In this document: piece by piece, positions 19,630 to 28,425 of the stretch
Position numbering within the stretch: the first letter of the stretch is position 1
How the letters are laid out: the number at the start of each line of letters is the position of its first letter
NCBI RefSeq assembly: GCF_900110875.1
Contig: NZ_FOFM01000005.1
Span: 285,099 to 349,098 of the forward strand
Length of the DNA: 64,000 nt
Direction of reading: 5' to 3'
Source: Pseudovibrio axinellae
GTDB taxonomy: Bacteria > Pseudomonadota > Alphaproteobacteria > Rhizobiales > Stappiaceae
The notes under the pieces: model-generated
Database searches by the model: none
Seen by the model: only the letters and a program-made list of their open reading frames with translations
Told to the model about the DNA's origin: nothing
Program-made: the position numbers and the translations under genes

Positions 19630-20736
19630 ATGGCTTGCAGCAACCGAAAGGTCCTTTTGAGCCCCGAGGAATTTGATGCCATCAAAGGTGCACTCTCCGA
19701 AACAGAGAGAGGCCGCGCTTTCCTTCATGATCATCTCACATTGAACAGATCAGTTGAAACTGCAGATCTTTTGGATGCCGTAAGACGACTGGAAAAAACA
19801 CTAGTCGACCGCGAACTACCCTCAGAGATGGAAAGTTACCGCCTTCACACCTATGAGATGTATGAGGCGATTGAAAGAACTAAGGACGAAGTCTCAAAGA
19901 TAAGACTTGAAAATGCTGATAATAATCGCTTTTCAGTAGCATCTGACGAGTTGGATGCAATCGTGACTTCGACAGAAAGCGCCACTCAGTCCATTTTGGA
20001 ATCCTCTGAAGCAATTCAGGATCTGACCGACAAACTACGCGCCTCCGGTAGTGACGATGCAGCATGTGACGCCATTGAAGAAATGGCCATGGAAATTCTC
20101 ATGGCTTGCTCCTTCCAGGATTTAACGGGTCAACGCATAAACAAAGTTGTGAAGGCCCTCCATTACCTTGAAGATCGCATCAACAAGATGATCCGCATTT
20201 GGGGTGTGGACCTGACTGAAGACGGTCACCCGAAGGCAGAAGAGACCGATCAGCACACCAAAAATGATCGCCACACCGACTTGCGTCCAGACGCCCACTT
20301 GTTAAACGGTCCGCAAATGGACGGCGAAGGGGTTGATCAAGCTGACATCGACGCGCTGTTTGACACCGCGCCTGTGTCCAGTGAGCACGAACTGATAGAA
20401 AACGTGGTGCAGTTTTCTGCAGACACAACCGATCAGGAAGCTCATCAAGAGCTGAAGGAAGAACCTGAAGCAAAAGCATTTCAAGCTGAAGAGCTTAACG
20501 ATAAGGCAGAAGACCTTGCTGCTCTTGAGGTGTCCCAGAGCGCACAAGCGCAAGATAAAAACCTGGATATTGCTTCAAAAGATGCATCTCAAGCTGGTTC
20601 TAGCGCTCAGAAAACCCCTGATGTGAACCCGGTTAAGATAGAGGGGCAATCACCGCCTCTGACAACACCATCAGGCAATAACTCCGATCCGCTACACCAT
20701 CTTTCAACGGGTGAACGCTTCGCTTTGTTCTCCTGA
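19630..20736 (+). CDS. cheZ: CheZ-family protein phosphatase
   Basis: This 368-residue protein has a long central helical hairpin and the hallmark motif CSFQDLTGQRINKV at about residues 160-173. The Asp and Gln of DLTGQ are the residues that position water for CheY-P hydrolysis in CheZ. After about residue 215 it is acidic and disordered (Glu/Asp/Gln-rich), ending LHHLSTGERFALFS. Many alphaproteobacteria have such long CheZ-like proteins. GAGGGA lies about 7 bases before the ATG at 19630, so that start is preferred to 19615. No other chemotaxis genes are adjacent. Confidence 0.82.
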   Translation: MACSNRKVLLSPEEFDAIKGALSETERGRAFLHDHLTLNRSVETADLLDAVRRLEKTLVDRELPSEMESYRLHTYEMYEAIERTKDEVSKIRLENADNNRFSVASDELDAIVTSTESATQSILESSEAIQDLTDKLRASGSDDAACDAIEEMAMEILMACSFQDLTGQRINKVVKALHYLEDRINKMIRIWGVDLTEDGHPKAEETDQHTKNDRHTDLRPDAHLLNGPQMDGEGVDQADIDALFDTAPVSSEHELIENVVQFSADTTDQEAHQELKEEPEAKAFQAEELNDKAEDLAALEVSQSAQAQDKNLDIASKDASQAGSSAQKTPDVNPVKIEGQSPPLTTPSGNNSDPLHHLSTGERFALFS

Positions 20737-20784
20737 CGAACTATCGAATGGGACCAAGGGTGCTCTATTGAGAATCTCATGAGG

Positions 20785-20824
20785 AGCCATAGCAGTTTAC
20801 ACTCGCATACTGCTATGGCTTTTA
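20785..20824. terminator. Bidirectional terminator, 12-bp perfect stem
   Basis: AGCCATAGCAGT and ACTGCTATGGCT flank a 12-base loop, with TTTT following on the plus strand. It ends two bases before the stop codon of the convergent dehydratase gene, so it also terminates or closes that transcript. Confidence 0.85.
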
Positions 20825-20825
20825 A

Positions 20826-21845
20826 TCAGGCTTCTGCCTTCTCATCGCTATACTGCTTTAACGCAGCTTCAAAGACAGACGGGTCAACATTCCCGCCAGA
20901 GATGGTAATGACAGCTGTCTTCCCGTCCAGATCAATTTGCCCACTCAAGAGCGAGGCTAAAGCAACGGCTGCGCCCGGTTCAACAACAAGCTTAAGTTCA
21001 AAATAGGCATAAGCAACCGCATGCATGGCCTGTTCATCACTTACGCTCAGTCCCTTGGCCTGGCGCCTTTTTAAAATGGCAAAGCTCTTTTCACCCGGTG
21101 TATCAGTCATTATCGCATCGCATACAGAACCACTAAGCGCAGCGTTACGAACCCGCTCGCCACTTTCAAGCGACCGTGCGTAGTCGTCAAAACCGGCAGG
21201 TTCCGCAGTATAGATCTGACAGTCGGGGAGGCTCTTTTCCAGCGCCAGAGCGATTCCACTGGTCAACCCACCGCCACCAGTGCAACTGATCAGCACGTCC
21301 GGCGACACGCCCAACGCTTCACATTGCTCAACAATTTCCAGTCCACTCGTTCCCTGTCCAACAATCACACCACTGTCATTGAATGGATGAATGAAGGTCG
21401 CACCGCGTTCCTCGCAAATGGCATGTGCAATTGCCTCACGATCTTCGCTATGGCGGCAATACAATATCACCTCAGCGCCCAACGCTTTGGTTCGCTGGAT
21501 TTTTAATTCCGGCGCATCCTTCGGCATCACAATCACCGCAGGAAAACCGAGTATCTTGGCAGATGCAGCAACCCCTTGAGCATGATTGCCCGAAGAACAA
21601 GCGACAACACCGCCTGCACGCTGCCCCTGAGGTATTAAAGAAAGACGGTTAAATGCTCCGCGGAACTTAAAAGAACCGGTTCGCTGGAGGTTCTCAGCCT
21701 TGATGAAAACTCGCCCATTCACCCGCTCATCCAAAACTGGATAGTTCAAAAGCGGTGTCATAGACGAATACCCTTGCAATCGTGCTCTTGCTTTTTCAAT
21801 TTCTGAAACGGTAAGTTCAACGGGACTGGAAACATCTAAAACCAT
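20826..21845 (-). CDS. Threonine/serine dehydratase, PLP-dependent
   Basis: This 339-residue fold-type II PLP enzyme has the Schiff-base lysine in SFKFRGAFNRL (about residue 55), the substrate loop SSGNHAQGVA and the phosphate-binding SCTGGGGLTSG. It lacks the C-terminal ACT-like regulatory domain of biosynthetic IlvA, so it is more like the short catabolic (TdcB) or serine racemase group. The product would be 2-oxobutyrate or pyruvate plus ammonia. The ATG at 21845 (MVLDVSS) has GAGGTT upstream and replaces a longer frame to 21866. Confidence 0.85.
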   Translation of the reverse strand: MVLDVSSPVELTVSEIEKARARLQGYSSMTPLLNYPVLDERVNGRVFIKAENLQRTGSFKFRGAFNRLSLIPQGQRAGGVVACSSGNHAQGVAASAKILGFPAVIVMPKDAPELKIQRTKALGAEVILYCRHSEDREAIAHAICEERGATFIHPFNDSGVIVGQGTSGLEIVEQCEALGVSPDVLISCTGGGGLTSGIALALEKSLPDCQIYTAEPAGFDDYARSLESGERVRNAALSGSVCDAIMTDTPGEKSFAILKRRQAKGLSVSDEQAMHAVAYAYFELKLVVEPGAAVALASLLSGQIDLDGKTAVITISGGNVDPSVFEAALKQYSDEKAEA

Positions 21846-21944
21846 GGGAACCTCAAGCAAGAACAATATGGCGTGTGTATATCACGCAGGCGCACTGAGG
21901 CTACAAAGATTGTGAGTGCATTCCAAGGAGATTCACTCAACCAT

Positions 21945-23015
21945 TCAGGCGACTTTTGACAAGCCCTTCCCGAAGCGCGCCGCCTTCTCAGAACCGACAG
22001 GCACAGTAGGATTGCACGCTTGTGAGGCATTCGCGAAGAACTGCTCTGCACTGGCGCGCCAGGTAAATTGCAAGGCAACCTCCCGGCAATGTTCTCGAGA
22101 AATATCAAGAGCTTCCAGCGCGGCCTCCTGGAGGTCGTCCTTCAAAACCCCAGCCCCGCTGCTTCCAATCACATCAATTGGCCCCATGACTGGGAACGCA
22201 GCAACTGGCCGCCCGCAGGCGATGGCTTCAAGCAGCACATTTCCAAATGTTTCTGTCAAACTAGGAAACACAAACACATCTGCACCAGAGTAGTATTCAA
22301 CCAGCTCTTCACCCTCTTTAGGGCCAGTGAAAACAACATCAGGATAGGTTTTGCGCAGTTCGTCCAGCTGAGGCCCGCCCCCCACAACAACTTTGGTTCC
22401 CGGCAAAGAAAGGCGAAGGAAGGCCTCTATGTTTTTCTCCACCGCAACACGCCCCACATAGAGAAACCGCGGCCCTGGCAAGTGGGCGAGCCGGTCAGAG
22501 TGGATAGGCCTAAAGCGGTTATGATCCACCCCGCGAGACCAGCGTAACAGGTTGGAAAACCCACGCTTACGCAAATCCTCCTCTAGAGTGCGCGTTGCAA
22601 CCATGCACCCTTGCCCACTATTATGAAACCGCTTCAACCAGTCATACGTTAAGGACAAAGGCACCGGATAACGCGCCCGTAAATACTCTGGAAAACGCGT
22701 ATGATAGCTCGTAGTGAATGCTCGGCCATCTCGTTTTGCCACCCGCCGCGCCATAAGCCCCAACGGCCCCTCAGTCGCGACATGTAGAAAATCACAATTA
22801 TTCTTCTCAATAGCATCACGCACCAAATGCGGCAGCGTCAAGCTCAATCGGATCTCGCCATATGAGGGCATGGGCACACTATGAAAAGACTGGGGCGTTA
22901 AGAGCTCAACACGAAGCCCCATCTGGCGCAATTCAATCGCCAATCGCTCCAGTGTTCGCACAACGCCGTTGATTTGCGGCTTCCAAGCATCCGTAACAAT
23001 CAGGATCGAGTTCAT
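21945..23015 (-). CDS. GT4-family glycosyltransferase, Agt-like lipid glycosyltransferase
   Basis: This 356-residue GT-B enzyme starts NSILIVTDAWKPQINGVVRT, has the acceptor-side motif ATEGPLGLMARR, and an E-x7-E donor site in LTETFGNVLLEAIACGRPV. Its ATG overlaps the stop of the upstream phosphoesterase by 4 bases (ATGA). This exact pairing is known from phosphate-stress lipid remodelling, where PlcP releases diacylglycerol and Agt adds a sugar to make glycolipids. The role is inferred from context; it could instead be a mannosyltransferase of other function. Confidence 0.8.
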   Translation of the reverse strand: MNSILIVTDAWKPQINGVVRTLERLAIELRQMGLRVELLTPQSFHSVPMPSYGEIRLSLTLPHLVRDAIEKNNCDFLHVATEGPLGLMARRVAKRDGRAFTTSYHTRFPEYLRARYPVPLSLTYDWLKRFHNSGQGCMVATRTLEEDLRKRGFSNLLRWSRGVDHNRFRPIHSDRLAHLPGPRFLYVGRVAVEKNIEAFLRLSLPGTKVVVGGGPQLDELRKTYPDVVFTGPKEGEELVEYYSGADVFVFPSLTETFGNVLLEAIACGRPVAAFPVMGPIDVIGSSGAGVLKDDLQEAALEALDISREHCREVALQFTWRASAEQFFANASQACNPTVPVGSEKAARFGKGLSKVA

Positions 23016-23821
23016 GCCGCCACCTGTCTGTCCGAACTGTCTTTTTCCGTCTCTGAAGCTACTCGTCGTCCATCCCCCCATCTGATCACCTCAAAGGAGC
23101 CGTCAAAGTTTTCTGCCACAGCTGTGCAGCTTTCGACCCAGTCACCAGTGTTGATGTAATGGACACCGCTAACCTCATGGTCAGCTGCATGGTGAATGTG
23201 ACCACAAATCACTCCATCAACATTCTGGCGCTGCGCCTCATGGACCAGCGCATCTTCAAACTTTCCAATGAAGTTGACTGCGTCTTTGACTTTTAGCTTG
23301 GCCCACGCTGATAAACTCCAATACGTGAGCCCCATTTTCCGACGACAGTAATTCAGCACGGTGTTGAGGTTAAGTGCGCTCACATAGGCCCAGTCCCCCA
23401 AAAACGCCAACCACTTTGTATGACGCACCACCACGTCGAACTGATCTCCGTGAATAACAAGGTAGGATTTGCCATTGGCCCCGTCATGAGTGAACTGGTC
23501 AACAACTTCGACACCACCAAAGTGCATTCCAAAGAAGTCCCGCAGAAACTCATCATGATTGCCAGGGATGTAGATTATACGTGCGCCCTTGCGCCCTTTT
23601 CGCAAAAGCTTCTGAACCACATCATTGTGAAGTTGTGGCCAATACCAGGAGCGCTTAAGCCGCCAACCATCGATGATATCACCAACAAGATAAATTCTGT
23701 CAGCGTCGTTCTGCCTCAAGAAGTCCAAGAGTAACTCTGCCTGACACCCACGCGTTCCCAGATGCACATCAGACAAAAACAAGCTGCGGTAGCTTTTTTG
23801 AATCGAAATCCCTGTCACCAC
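23012..23821 (-). CDS. plcP: Calcineurin-type metallophosphoesterase, PlcP-like phospholipase C
   Basis: This 269-residue protein has all metal-binding blocks of the family: LSDVHLGTRGCQAE, GDIIDGW, GNHDEFLRD, HGDQFDV and CGHIHHA. It resembles LpxH but belongs to the group often annotated UDP-2,3-diacylglucosamine diphosphatase that includes PlcP, which cleaves phosphatidylcholine and phosphatidylethanolamine under phosphate limitation. The translationally coupled glycosyltransferase supports this. A Pho-box-like half-site lies about 60 bases upstream. LpxH activity cannot be excluded without alignment. Confidence 0.78.
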   Translation of the reverse strand: MVTGISIQKSYRSLFLSDVHLGTRGCQAELLLDFLRQNDADRIYLVGDIIDGWRLKRSWYWPQLHNDVVQKLLRKGRKGARIIYIPGNHDEFLRDFFGMHFGGVEVVDQFTHDGANGKSYLVIHGDQFDVVVRHTKWLAFLGDWAYVSALNLNTVLNYCRRKMGLTYWSLSAWAKLKVKDAVNFIGKFEDALVHEAQRQNVDGVICGHIHHAADHEVSGVHYINTGDWVESCTAVAENFDGSFEVIRWGDGRRVASETEKDSSDRQVAA

Positions 23822-23876
23822 ACTGCTCCTCGAATAAAAGCCTTCCTCCTTTTATCTCGCGGAACAAGAAACAATT

Positions 23877-23883
23877 ATGACAG
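23877..23883 (-). promoter_or_regulatory. Possible Pho-box half-site before plcP
   Basis: On the minus strand this reads CTGTCAT, the exact half-repeat of PhoB boxes, 56 bases before the start of the phosphoesterase. A second, weaker copy (CTGGCAT, 23891-23897) is spaced 14 rather than the canonical 11 bases, so this is only suggestive. Confidence 0.3.
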
Positions 23884-24070
23884 GGCACACATGCCAGCAC
23901 AGGATGCTGCAATCGCACACATTAAGGTACTCGTCCCTTGCCCCACAAAAACATAAGACACTGTATCTAAAAGTATAATATGGATATCAGGTATATTCAT
24001 AAGCTCTGGTCCAAACACAACTTTGTCAGTAAGCTGCTCAAAGGTGGTATTGAATCAGTAGGAAATTGAA

Positions 24071-24850
24071 ATGCATTTGGGAATTGAAGGCCGTAAAGCC
24101 ATCGTATGCGCTTCCAGCCGTGGCTTGGGGTTGGCAACAGCAAAGTCACTGGCTGAAGCTGGGTGTGATTTGGTAATCAACGGGCGTGACGCAAAAAAGC
24201 TTCAACAAATCGCCGAGGAGCTGAGAGCGCAATACAGCGTTCGGGTAACTCCCATCGCAGGTGACATTTCCTCACCAGAAACTCAACAGGCTGTACTCAA
24301 GGCTTGTCCAAATCCTGATATTCTCGTCAACAACAATGGCGGCCCACCACGTAAGGATTTCAAGGAACTCAACCGGCAAAGCATTCAGGAAGGCGTGCTA
24401 CAGAACATGATCACGCCGATCGAGCTGATCCAAGCCGTCATTGAGGGAATGGCCGAGCGCCGATTTGGTCGTATCGTCAACATCACATCCATGTCTGTAA
24501 AAATGCCAATTCAGGGCCTCGATCTGTCCAGTGGGTCCCGCGCTGGCCTCACCGCATTCTTAGCAGGCGTATGCAGAGAGTACGCGCCGCACAACGTCAC
24601 CATCAACAATGTGCTTCCTGGTAAATTCGACACTGATCGCCTCAAGGGCGGTTTTGAGCATCAAGCCCAGCAGGCTAATATTTCCGTTGAAGAAGCAAAG
24701 CAGTTGACCTCAAAAGAGATACCGGCAAACCGTCTTGGAAACCCAGAAGAGTTTGGCAAGGCATGCGCATTTATGTGTTCCGCGCACGCTGGCTACATCA
24801 CAGGCCAAAACCTTCTACTGGACGGTGGCCTCTATCCAAGTGCCTTTTAA
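24071..24850 (+). CDS. Divergent SDR-family oxidoreductase
   Basis: This 259-residue Rossmann protein has the cofactor loop CASSRGLGLATAKSLAEAG and the strand 4 motif VNNNGGPP in place of the usual NAG. The catalytic Ser is kept (NITSMS), but the usual YxxxK is replaced by SSGSRAGL, so Tyr and Lys are both missing at the expected site. Such members form a known FabG-like subfamily of unclear activity. The start has GGAAATTGAA before ATG. It is a single gene; substrate unknown. Confidence 0.82.
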   Translation: MHLGIEGRKAIVCASSRGLGLATAKSLAEAGCDLVINGRDAKKLQQIAEELRAQYSVRVTPIAGDISSPETQQAVLKACPNPDILVNNNGGPPRKDFKELNRQSIQEGVLQNMITPIELIQAVIEGMAERRFGRIVNITSMSVKMPIQGLDLSSGSRAGLTAFLAGVCREYAPHNVTINNVLPGKFDTDRLKGGFEHQAQQANISVEEAKQLTSKEIPANRLGNPEEFGKACAFMCSAHAGYITGQNLLLDGGLYPSAF

Positions 24851-24877
24851 AAAATATTTATATTCATAGCCTTAGAT

Positions 24878-24912
24878 ACAAAAACCTTCCCGAATTAGGT
24901 TTTCGGGAAGGT
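24878..24912 (-). terminator. Terminator of the fadL-like gene
   Basis: ACCTTCCCGAA and TTCGGGAAGGT pair around a 7-base loop, and the minus strand continues TTTTTGT. It sits 25 bases beyond the porin stop codon and also closes the convergent SDR gene. Confidence 0.85.
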
Positions 24913-24937
24913 GGTAACACTACACAGCGATCCAGCT

Positions 24938-26215
24938 TTAAAACTTGATCCTTGCACCGAGACTTATGATATCAATATTCGCATCATTAACTTTTCCCGC
25001 AATGGAGACACCTTCATAATACGCCTGTTCGGGGTTGATATCGATCCGGTCACTTTCAGGGAACAGGTGTGAATACCCAAGATCAAACTCAAGCCAGTCC
25101 TCGTAGAAATAGCTTAGACCGGCGCTGATCCAAAACCGGTTGGCATCAGGCAGTCTAGGCGAGCGGTTCGCTTCATCAATTGGCGACCATTCATAGGCTA
25201 AGCCAAACCGGCCAGTTATATTCTTTGTAAAATCATATTCTGTACCCAGAGATATGAAGTAGCCATCGTTGTATTGGAACGGTAATTGCGAAACCACATT
25301 GCCTTCTAAGTCATAGACTGGAAACGTTCCGAACCGCGACCAGTGCGTCCATTCGAACGTACCCATGCCGCGCCAACGTTCATTCAGTTCTTGCTGAAAA
25401 GAAACCGTGACCGTCTCGGGAAGCGTAACATTGGCACGGATCGGCGTCACATCCACACCGCTAACCACAAGGTCGCCTTTCAGATCTTGTTCAACAGGAG
25501 AACGGTAACCAATTCCCAGCTGCGTTCCCTTCCAAGGCCTAAAGAGTGCACCCAGTGTTGCGCCAAAGCCAAGATTGTAGTCTTCGCCGCGCAACTCGGC
25601 AGTTGGAGCATTGGGCACAAGCGGCGGTACGCCCAGCCCAGATTTCAAGCGCACTTGTAAATACTGAAACTGAACCCCGACACCGACAGAGAATTTTTCA
25701 GTCAGTTCATAAGCGGCCATGGGTGTAATGTTGACGGAAAGCACACGTGATGATCGTGCATAGACTTGCCCGGCCCACTCGATCTGAGGCTTGGTCTCAA
25801 AGCCATACGGTGCACTGGAGCTAATGCCCAAGGAAAGACGATCATTGACTTTCCACGTACCATATCCAGCAGGCACCCAAGCATCGACCCCAATGTCTCC
25901 AGAGGAATAGGGCACACCAGTAACCGGTATCTTGAATGTATCAGTGACATCAATAGTCGCACTGTCCAGATCGATCGTCCCACTGGGGAGAACAAGCGTT
26001 TGGGACGTCTCGGACTGCATTCCCTCATGTGCGGTCATTGTGGCTGGGTTCCAGTACATACTGGAAAGGCTCTTTGAAACAGTCGCGTTTCCAGCAAAAG
26101 AGAGCCCTTGGAACCAGGCCGATTGTTCGCGAATAGCGAAGGCACCGGCAAAAGCATCCGAGGCAATCAATAACGAAGACACGAAGCTTATTGAAATTGG
26201 TAAATATCTACACAT
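24938..26215 (-). CDS. OmpP1/FadL-family outer membrane transporter
   Basis: This 425-residue beta-barrel has a signal peptide cut after SDAFA, then GAFAIREQSAWFQGLSFAG, the FadL family N-terminal plug sequence, and a C-terminus ending in Phe (ISLGARIKF) as outer-membrane barrels do. Alternating amphipathic strands run throughout. It should admit long-chain fatty acids or other hydrophobic compounds across the outer membrane. A long-chain acyl-CoA synthetase is encoded 8 kb away. The upstream 240 bp are AT-rich with no gene. Confidence 0.88.
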   Translation of the reverse strand: MCRYLPISISFVSSLLIASDAFAGAFAIREQSAWFQGLSFAGNATVSKSLSSMYWNPATMTAHEGMQSETSQTLVLPSGTIDLDSATIDVTDTFKIPVTGVPYSSGDIGVDAWVPAGYGTWKVNDRLSLGISSSAPYGFETKPQIEWAGQVYARSSRVLSVNITPMAAYELTEKFSVGVGVQFQYLQVRLKSGLGVPPLVPNAPTAELRGEDYNLGFGATLGALFRPWKGTQLGIGYRSPVEQDLKGDLVVSGVDVTPIRANVTLPETVTVSFQQELNERWRGMGTFEWTHWSRFGTFPVYDLEGNVVSQLPFQYNDGYFISLGTEYDFTKNITGRFGLAYEWSPIDEANRSPRLPDANRFWISAGLSYFYEDWLEFDLGYSHLFPESDRIDINPEQAYYEGVSIAGKVNDANIDIISLGARIKF

Positions 26216-26454
26216 GCACGGTACTTTCTGTTCTCAAGAAAACATTCAAGTAGTGCCTCGATCAAGCTACGAGTTACTTATCGATTTGGCTCTCTGTGAT
26301 ATATTTGACCATATTGAAAATTTATTACATTCGTATTTTTGGAGGTATGCTTTGATAATACAGAAACAATCAATGTCACGATCTGAAATCATCTGTAATC
26401 GATTAGCATTTTAGACAGTTTTACTGATTATTTTTCTGTGGTAAAACTTCCGCA

Positions 26455-26480
26455 AATAAAAAACCCTCCAAATGGAGGGC
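26455..26480 (-). terminator. Terminator of the thiM-thiD-TRAP operon
   Basis: On the minus strand CCCTCCA and TGGAGGG form the stem, followed by TTTTTTATTT. It lies 25 bases beyond the TRAP-binding-protein stop and gives the operon its end. Confidence 0.88.
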
Positions 26481-26505
26481 CTTCCAATAGTGTTCAATAC
26501 GCTCT

Positions 26506-27609
26506 CTAAGCTCTTGTTGAGATGTTTTTGCCAAGTGACAGAGCACTCCAATCAGAGAGAGCTTCTTTCGCCTGTATGTAACTCTCATAAATATTACGAG
26601 TTGCTTTGTCTTTTTGCGTGTAAACGTCGAGCACCTCTTCACTCTTAATTTTCAAGGTGCTTAGAACGTCCTCCGGAAACTCGCGGATTTCAACGCTATG
26701 TTCCGTTTGCAACACCTTCAGGCTTGCGGCATTTTGCGCGTTAGCTTCTGAGAGCGCCAGATCAGCTTCCACACGACATGCATTTTCAACGACTGCCTGC
26801 AAATCAAGTGGCAGGCCTTCCAAAGCAACTGCGTTCACGATGCCTTCACCGGTGCCATTTGGCTTGTTGAAACCTGGGCCGTAATAATACTTCACCAGTT
26901 TCTGGAAACCCAATGCGCTATCGCTCCAAGGGCCGAGAAACTCGACGCCGTCCACCACATGTGTCTGTAGGCTTGTGAAGATCTCAGAAGCCGGAATGTT
27001 GACGGGCGTAACACCAAGCTTGCGCATGACCTCACCGCCAAGGCCCGCCATACGCAGTTTGCGGCCCTTCAAGTCATCAAGTGTCTCAACTGGCTCTCGG
27101 TACCACCCAGCCATTGTCGGCCCGGTGTTGCCGCCCATAAACGGCTTTACACCAAAGGGAGCATAAAGCTCATCCCAGAGCTGTTGACCGCCAAGTTGGT
27201 CAATCCATGCAGTGTGTTCATGTGGCAGAAGCCCAAACGGAACAGTAGTAAAGAACACCGACGCCGGCATTTTCCCTGCCCAATACATAGCAGCAGAATG
27301 CCCCATCTGTGCTGTCCCGCTGGAAACAGCATCAAACACTTCAAAAGCTGGAACCAGCTCACCAGCAGCAAACAGGCGAACACGCATGCGGCCGTTGCTC
27401 ATCATATTGATACGATCACAAATGCGTTGCGCAGACATTCCAGGGCCCGGCAGGTTTTTTGGCCAGCTAGTGACCATACGCCACTCAATAACCGGCTCTG
27501 AACTTTGGGCAACAGCTGGCGCAGCCAATGCAGCACCTCCGGCAACAGCCCCTGCAGCAAGCCCAAACGCCTGACGGCGGGTCAGGTTTTTCTCGTTTTC
27601 TTTAATCAT
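26506..27609 (-). CDS. TRAP-transporter solute-binding protein, TakP-like
   Basis: This 367-residue protein has a Tat-type signal (TRRQAFGLAAG... ending AAPAVAQS) and a DctP-family fold, with conserved WRMVTSWPKNLPGPGMSAQR, MGHSAAMYWAGKMPASVFFTT and the substrate-contacting Arg region GRKLRMAGLGGEV. It most resembles the 2-oxoacid-binding TakP group. No DctQ/M membrane subunits are nearby. Its start lies 12 bases after the thiD stop, with GGCGGAGATA as ribosome site, so it appears to be the third gene of the riboswitch-controlled thi operon. The ligand is not known. Confidence 0.85.
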   Translation of the reverse strand: MIKENEKNLTRRQAFGLAAGAVAGGAALAAPAVAQSSEPVIEWRMVTSWPKNLPGPGMSAQRICDRINMMSNGRMRVRLFAAGELVPAFEVFDAVSSGTAQMGHSAAMYWAGKMPASVFFTTVPFGLLPHEHTAWIDQLGGQQLWDELYAPFGVKPFMGGNTGPTMAGWYREPVETLDDLKGRKLRMAGLGGEVMRKLGVTPVNIPASEIFTSLQTHVVDGVEFLGPWSDSALGFQKLVKYYYGPGFNKPNGTGEGIVNAVALEGLPLDLQAVVENACRVEADLALSEANAQNAASLKVLQTEHSVEIREFPEDVLSTLKIKSEEVLDVYTQKDKATRNIYESYIQAKEALSDWSALSLGKNISTRA

Positions 27610-27621
27610 TATCTCCGCCTT

Positions 27622-28425
27622 CTACTTAGGCCAGAATTCATGGAAATGGTGTACCGGACCATGTCCTTCACCCACATCAAGCGTATCTGCAGCCCTAATC
27701 GCCTGACTTATGTATTTCTTTGCCTCACCAATTGCATCTTCCAGCTCAAGCCCCTTTGCCAGGCCAGCTGCAATTGCAGATGATAAGGTACACCCCGTCC
27801 CATGGGTATTTTGCGTTTTGTACCGGGGAGCAGAATACCACCTCTCCACTTCCCTGGTTAAAAACAGATCATCACAGGTCTCATCAACCCCGTGTCCGCC
27901 TTTTAAAAGGACCCGTTGCGCGCCCAGATCAAGCAACGCCAAAGCCTGTTGACGCATATCTTCACGAGACGCGGCCAAAGGCTGATCAAGCAAGAAAGCT
28001 GCTTCTTGCATATTGGGCGTGATCATCATCGCCAAAGGAAACAGCCTTTGCTTCAGCGAAGAAACTGCCGAGCTTTGCAACAAGACATCCCCGGAAGTCG
28101 CCACCATAACGGGATCAAGGACGAGGCGCGTTACATTATATTCCGCCAGTTTTGTGGCAAGAACATCAATTACTTCTGGCTGTGACAGCATTCCAACTTT
28201 TACGGCATCCACTTTTAAGTCAGAAAAAACCGCATCCATCTGGTCTGCAACAAAGAGCGGTGGAACATCCTGAATTGCGCTTACACCCTTTGTGTTCTGT
28301 GCAGTTAACGCGGTAATCACGCTCGCTCCATAAACACCCAGTGCAGAAAAAGCCTTCAGATCAGCCTGAATCCCAGCGCCACCGCCGGAATCAGAACCCG
28401 CAATTGTGACTGCTATCGCACTCAT
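27622..28425 (-). CDS. thiD: Hydroxymethylpyrimidine/phosphomethylpyrimidine kinase
   Basis: This 267-residue ribokinase-fold enzyme has the N-terminal GSDSGGGAGIQADLKAF motif and C-terminal NTHGTGCTLSSAIAAGLA anion-hole sequence with the catalytic Asp/Gly region. It phosphorylates HMP and HMP-P in thiamine synthesis and salvage. Its ATG overlaps the thiM stop by 4 bases. Normal length for ThiD. Confidence 0.95.
   Translation of the reverse strand: MSAIAVTIAGSDSGGGAGIQADLKAFSALGVYGASVITALTAQNTKGVSAIQDVPPLFVADQMDAVFSDLKVDAVKVGMLSQPEVIDVLATKLAEYNVTRLVLDPVMVATSGDVLLQSSAVSSLKQRLFPLAMMITPNMQEAAFLLDQPLAASREDMRQQALALLDLGAQRVLLKGGHGVDETCDDLFLTREVERWYSAPRYKTQNTHGTGCTLSSAIAAGLAKGLELEDAIGEAKKYISQAIRAADTLDVGEGHGPVHHFHEFWPK

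Noticed and set aside
23877..23897. Full PhoB box before plcP.
   Set aside because: The two CTG-CAT-like repeats are spaced 14 rather than 11 bases; kept only as a possible half-site.
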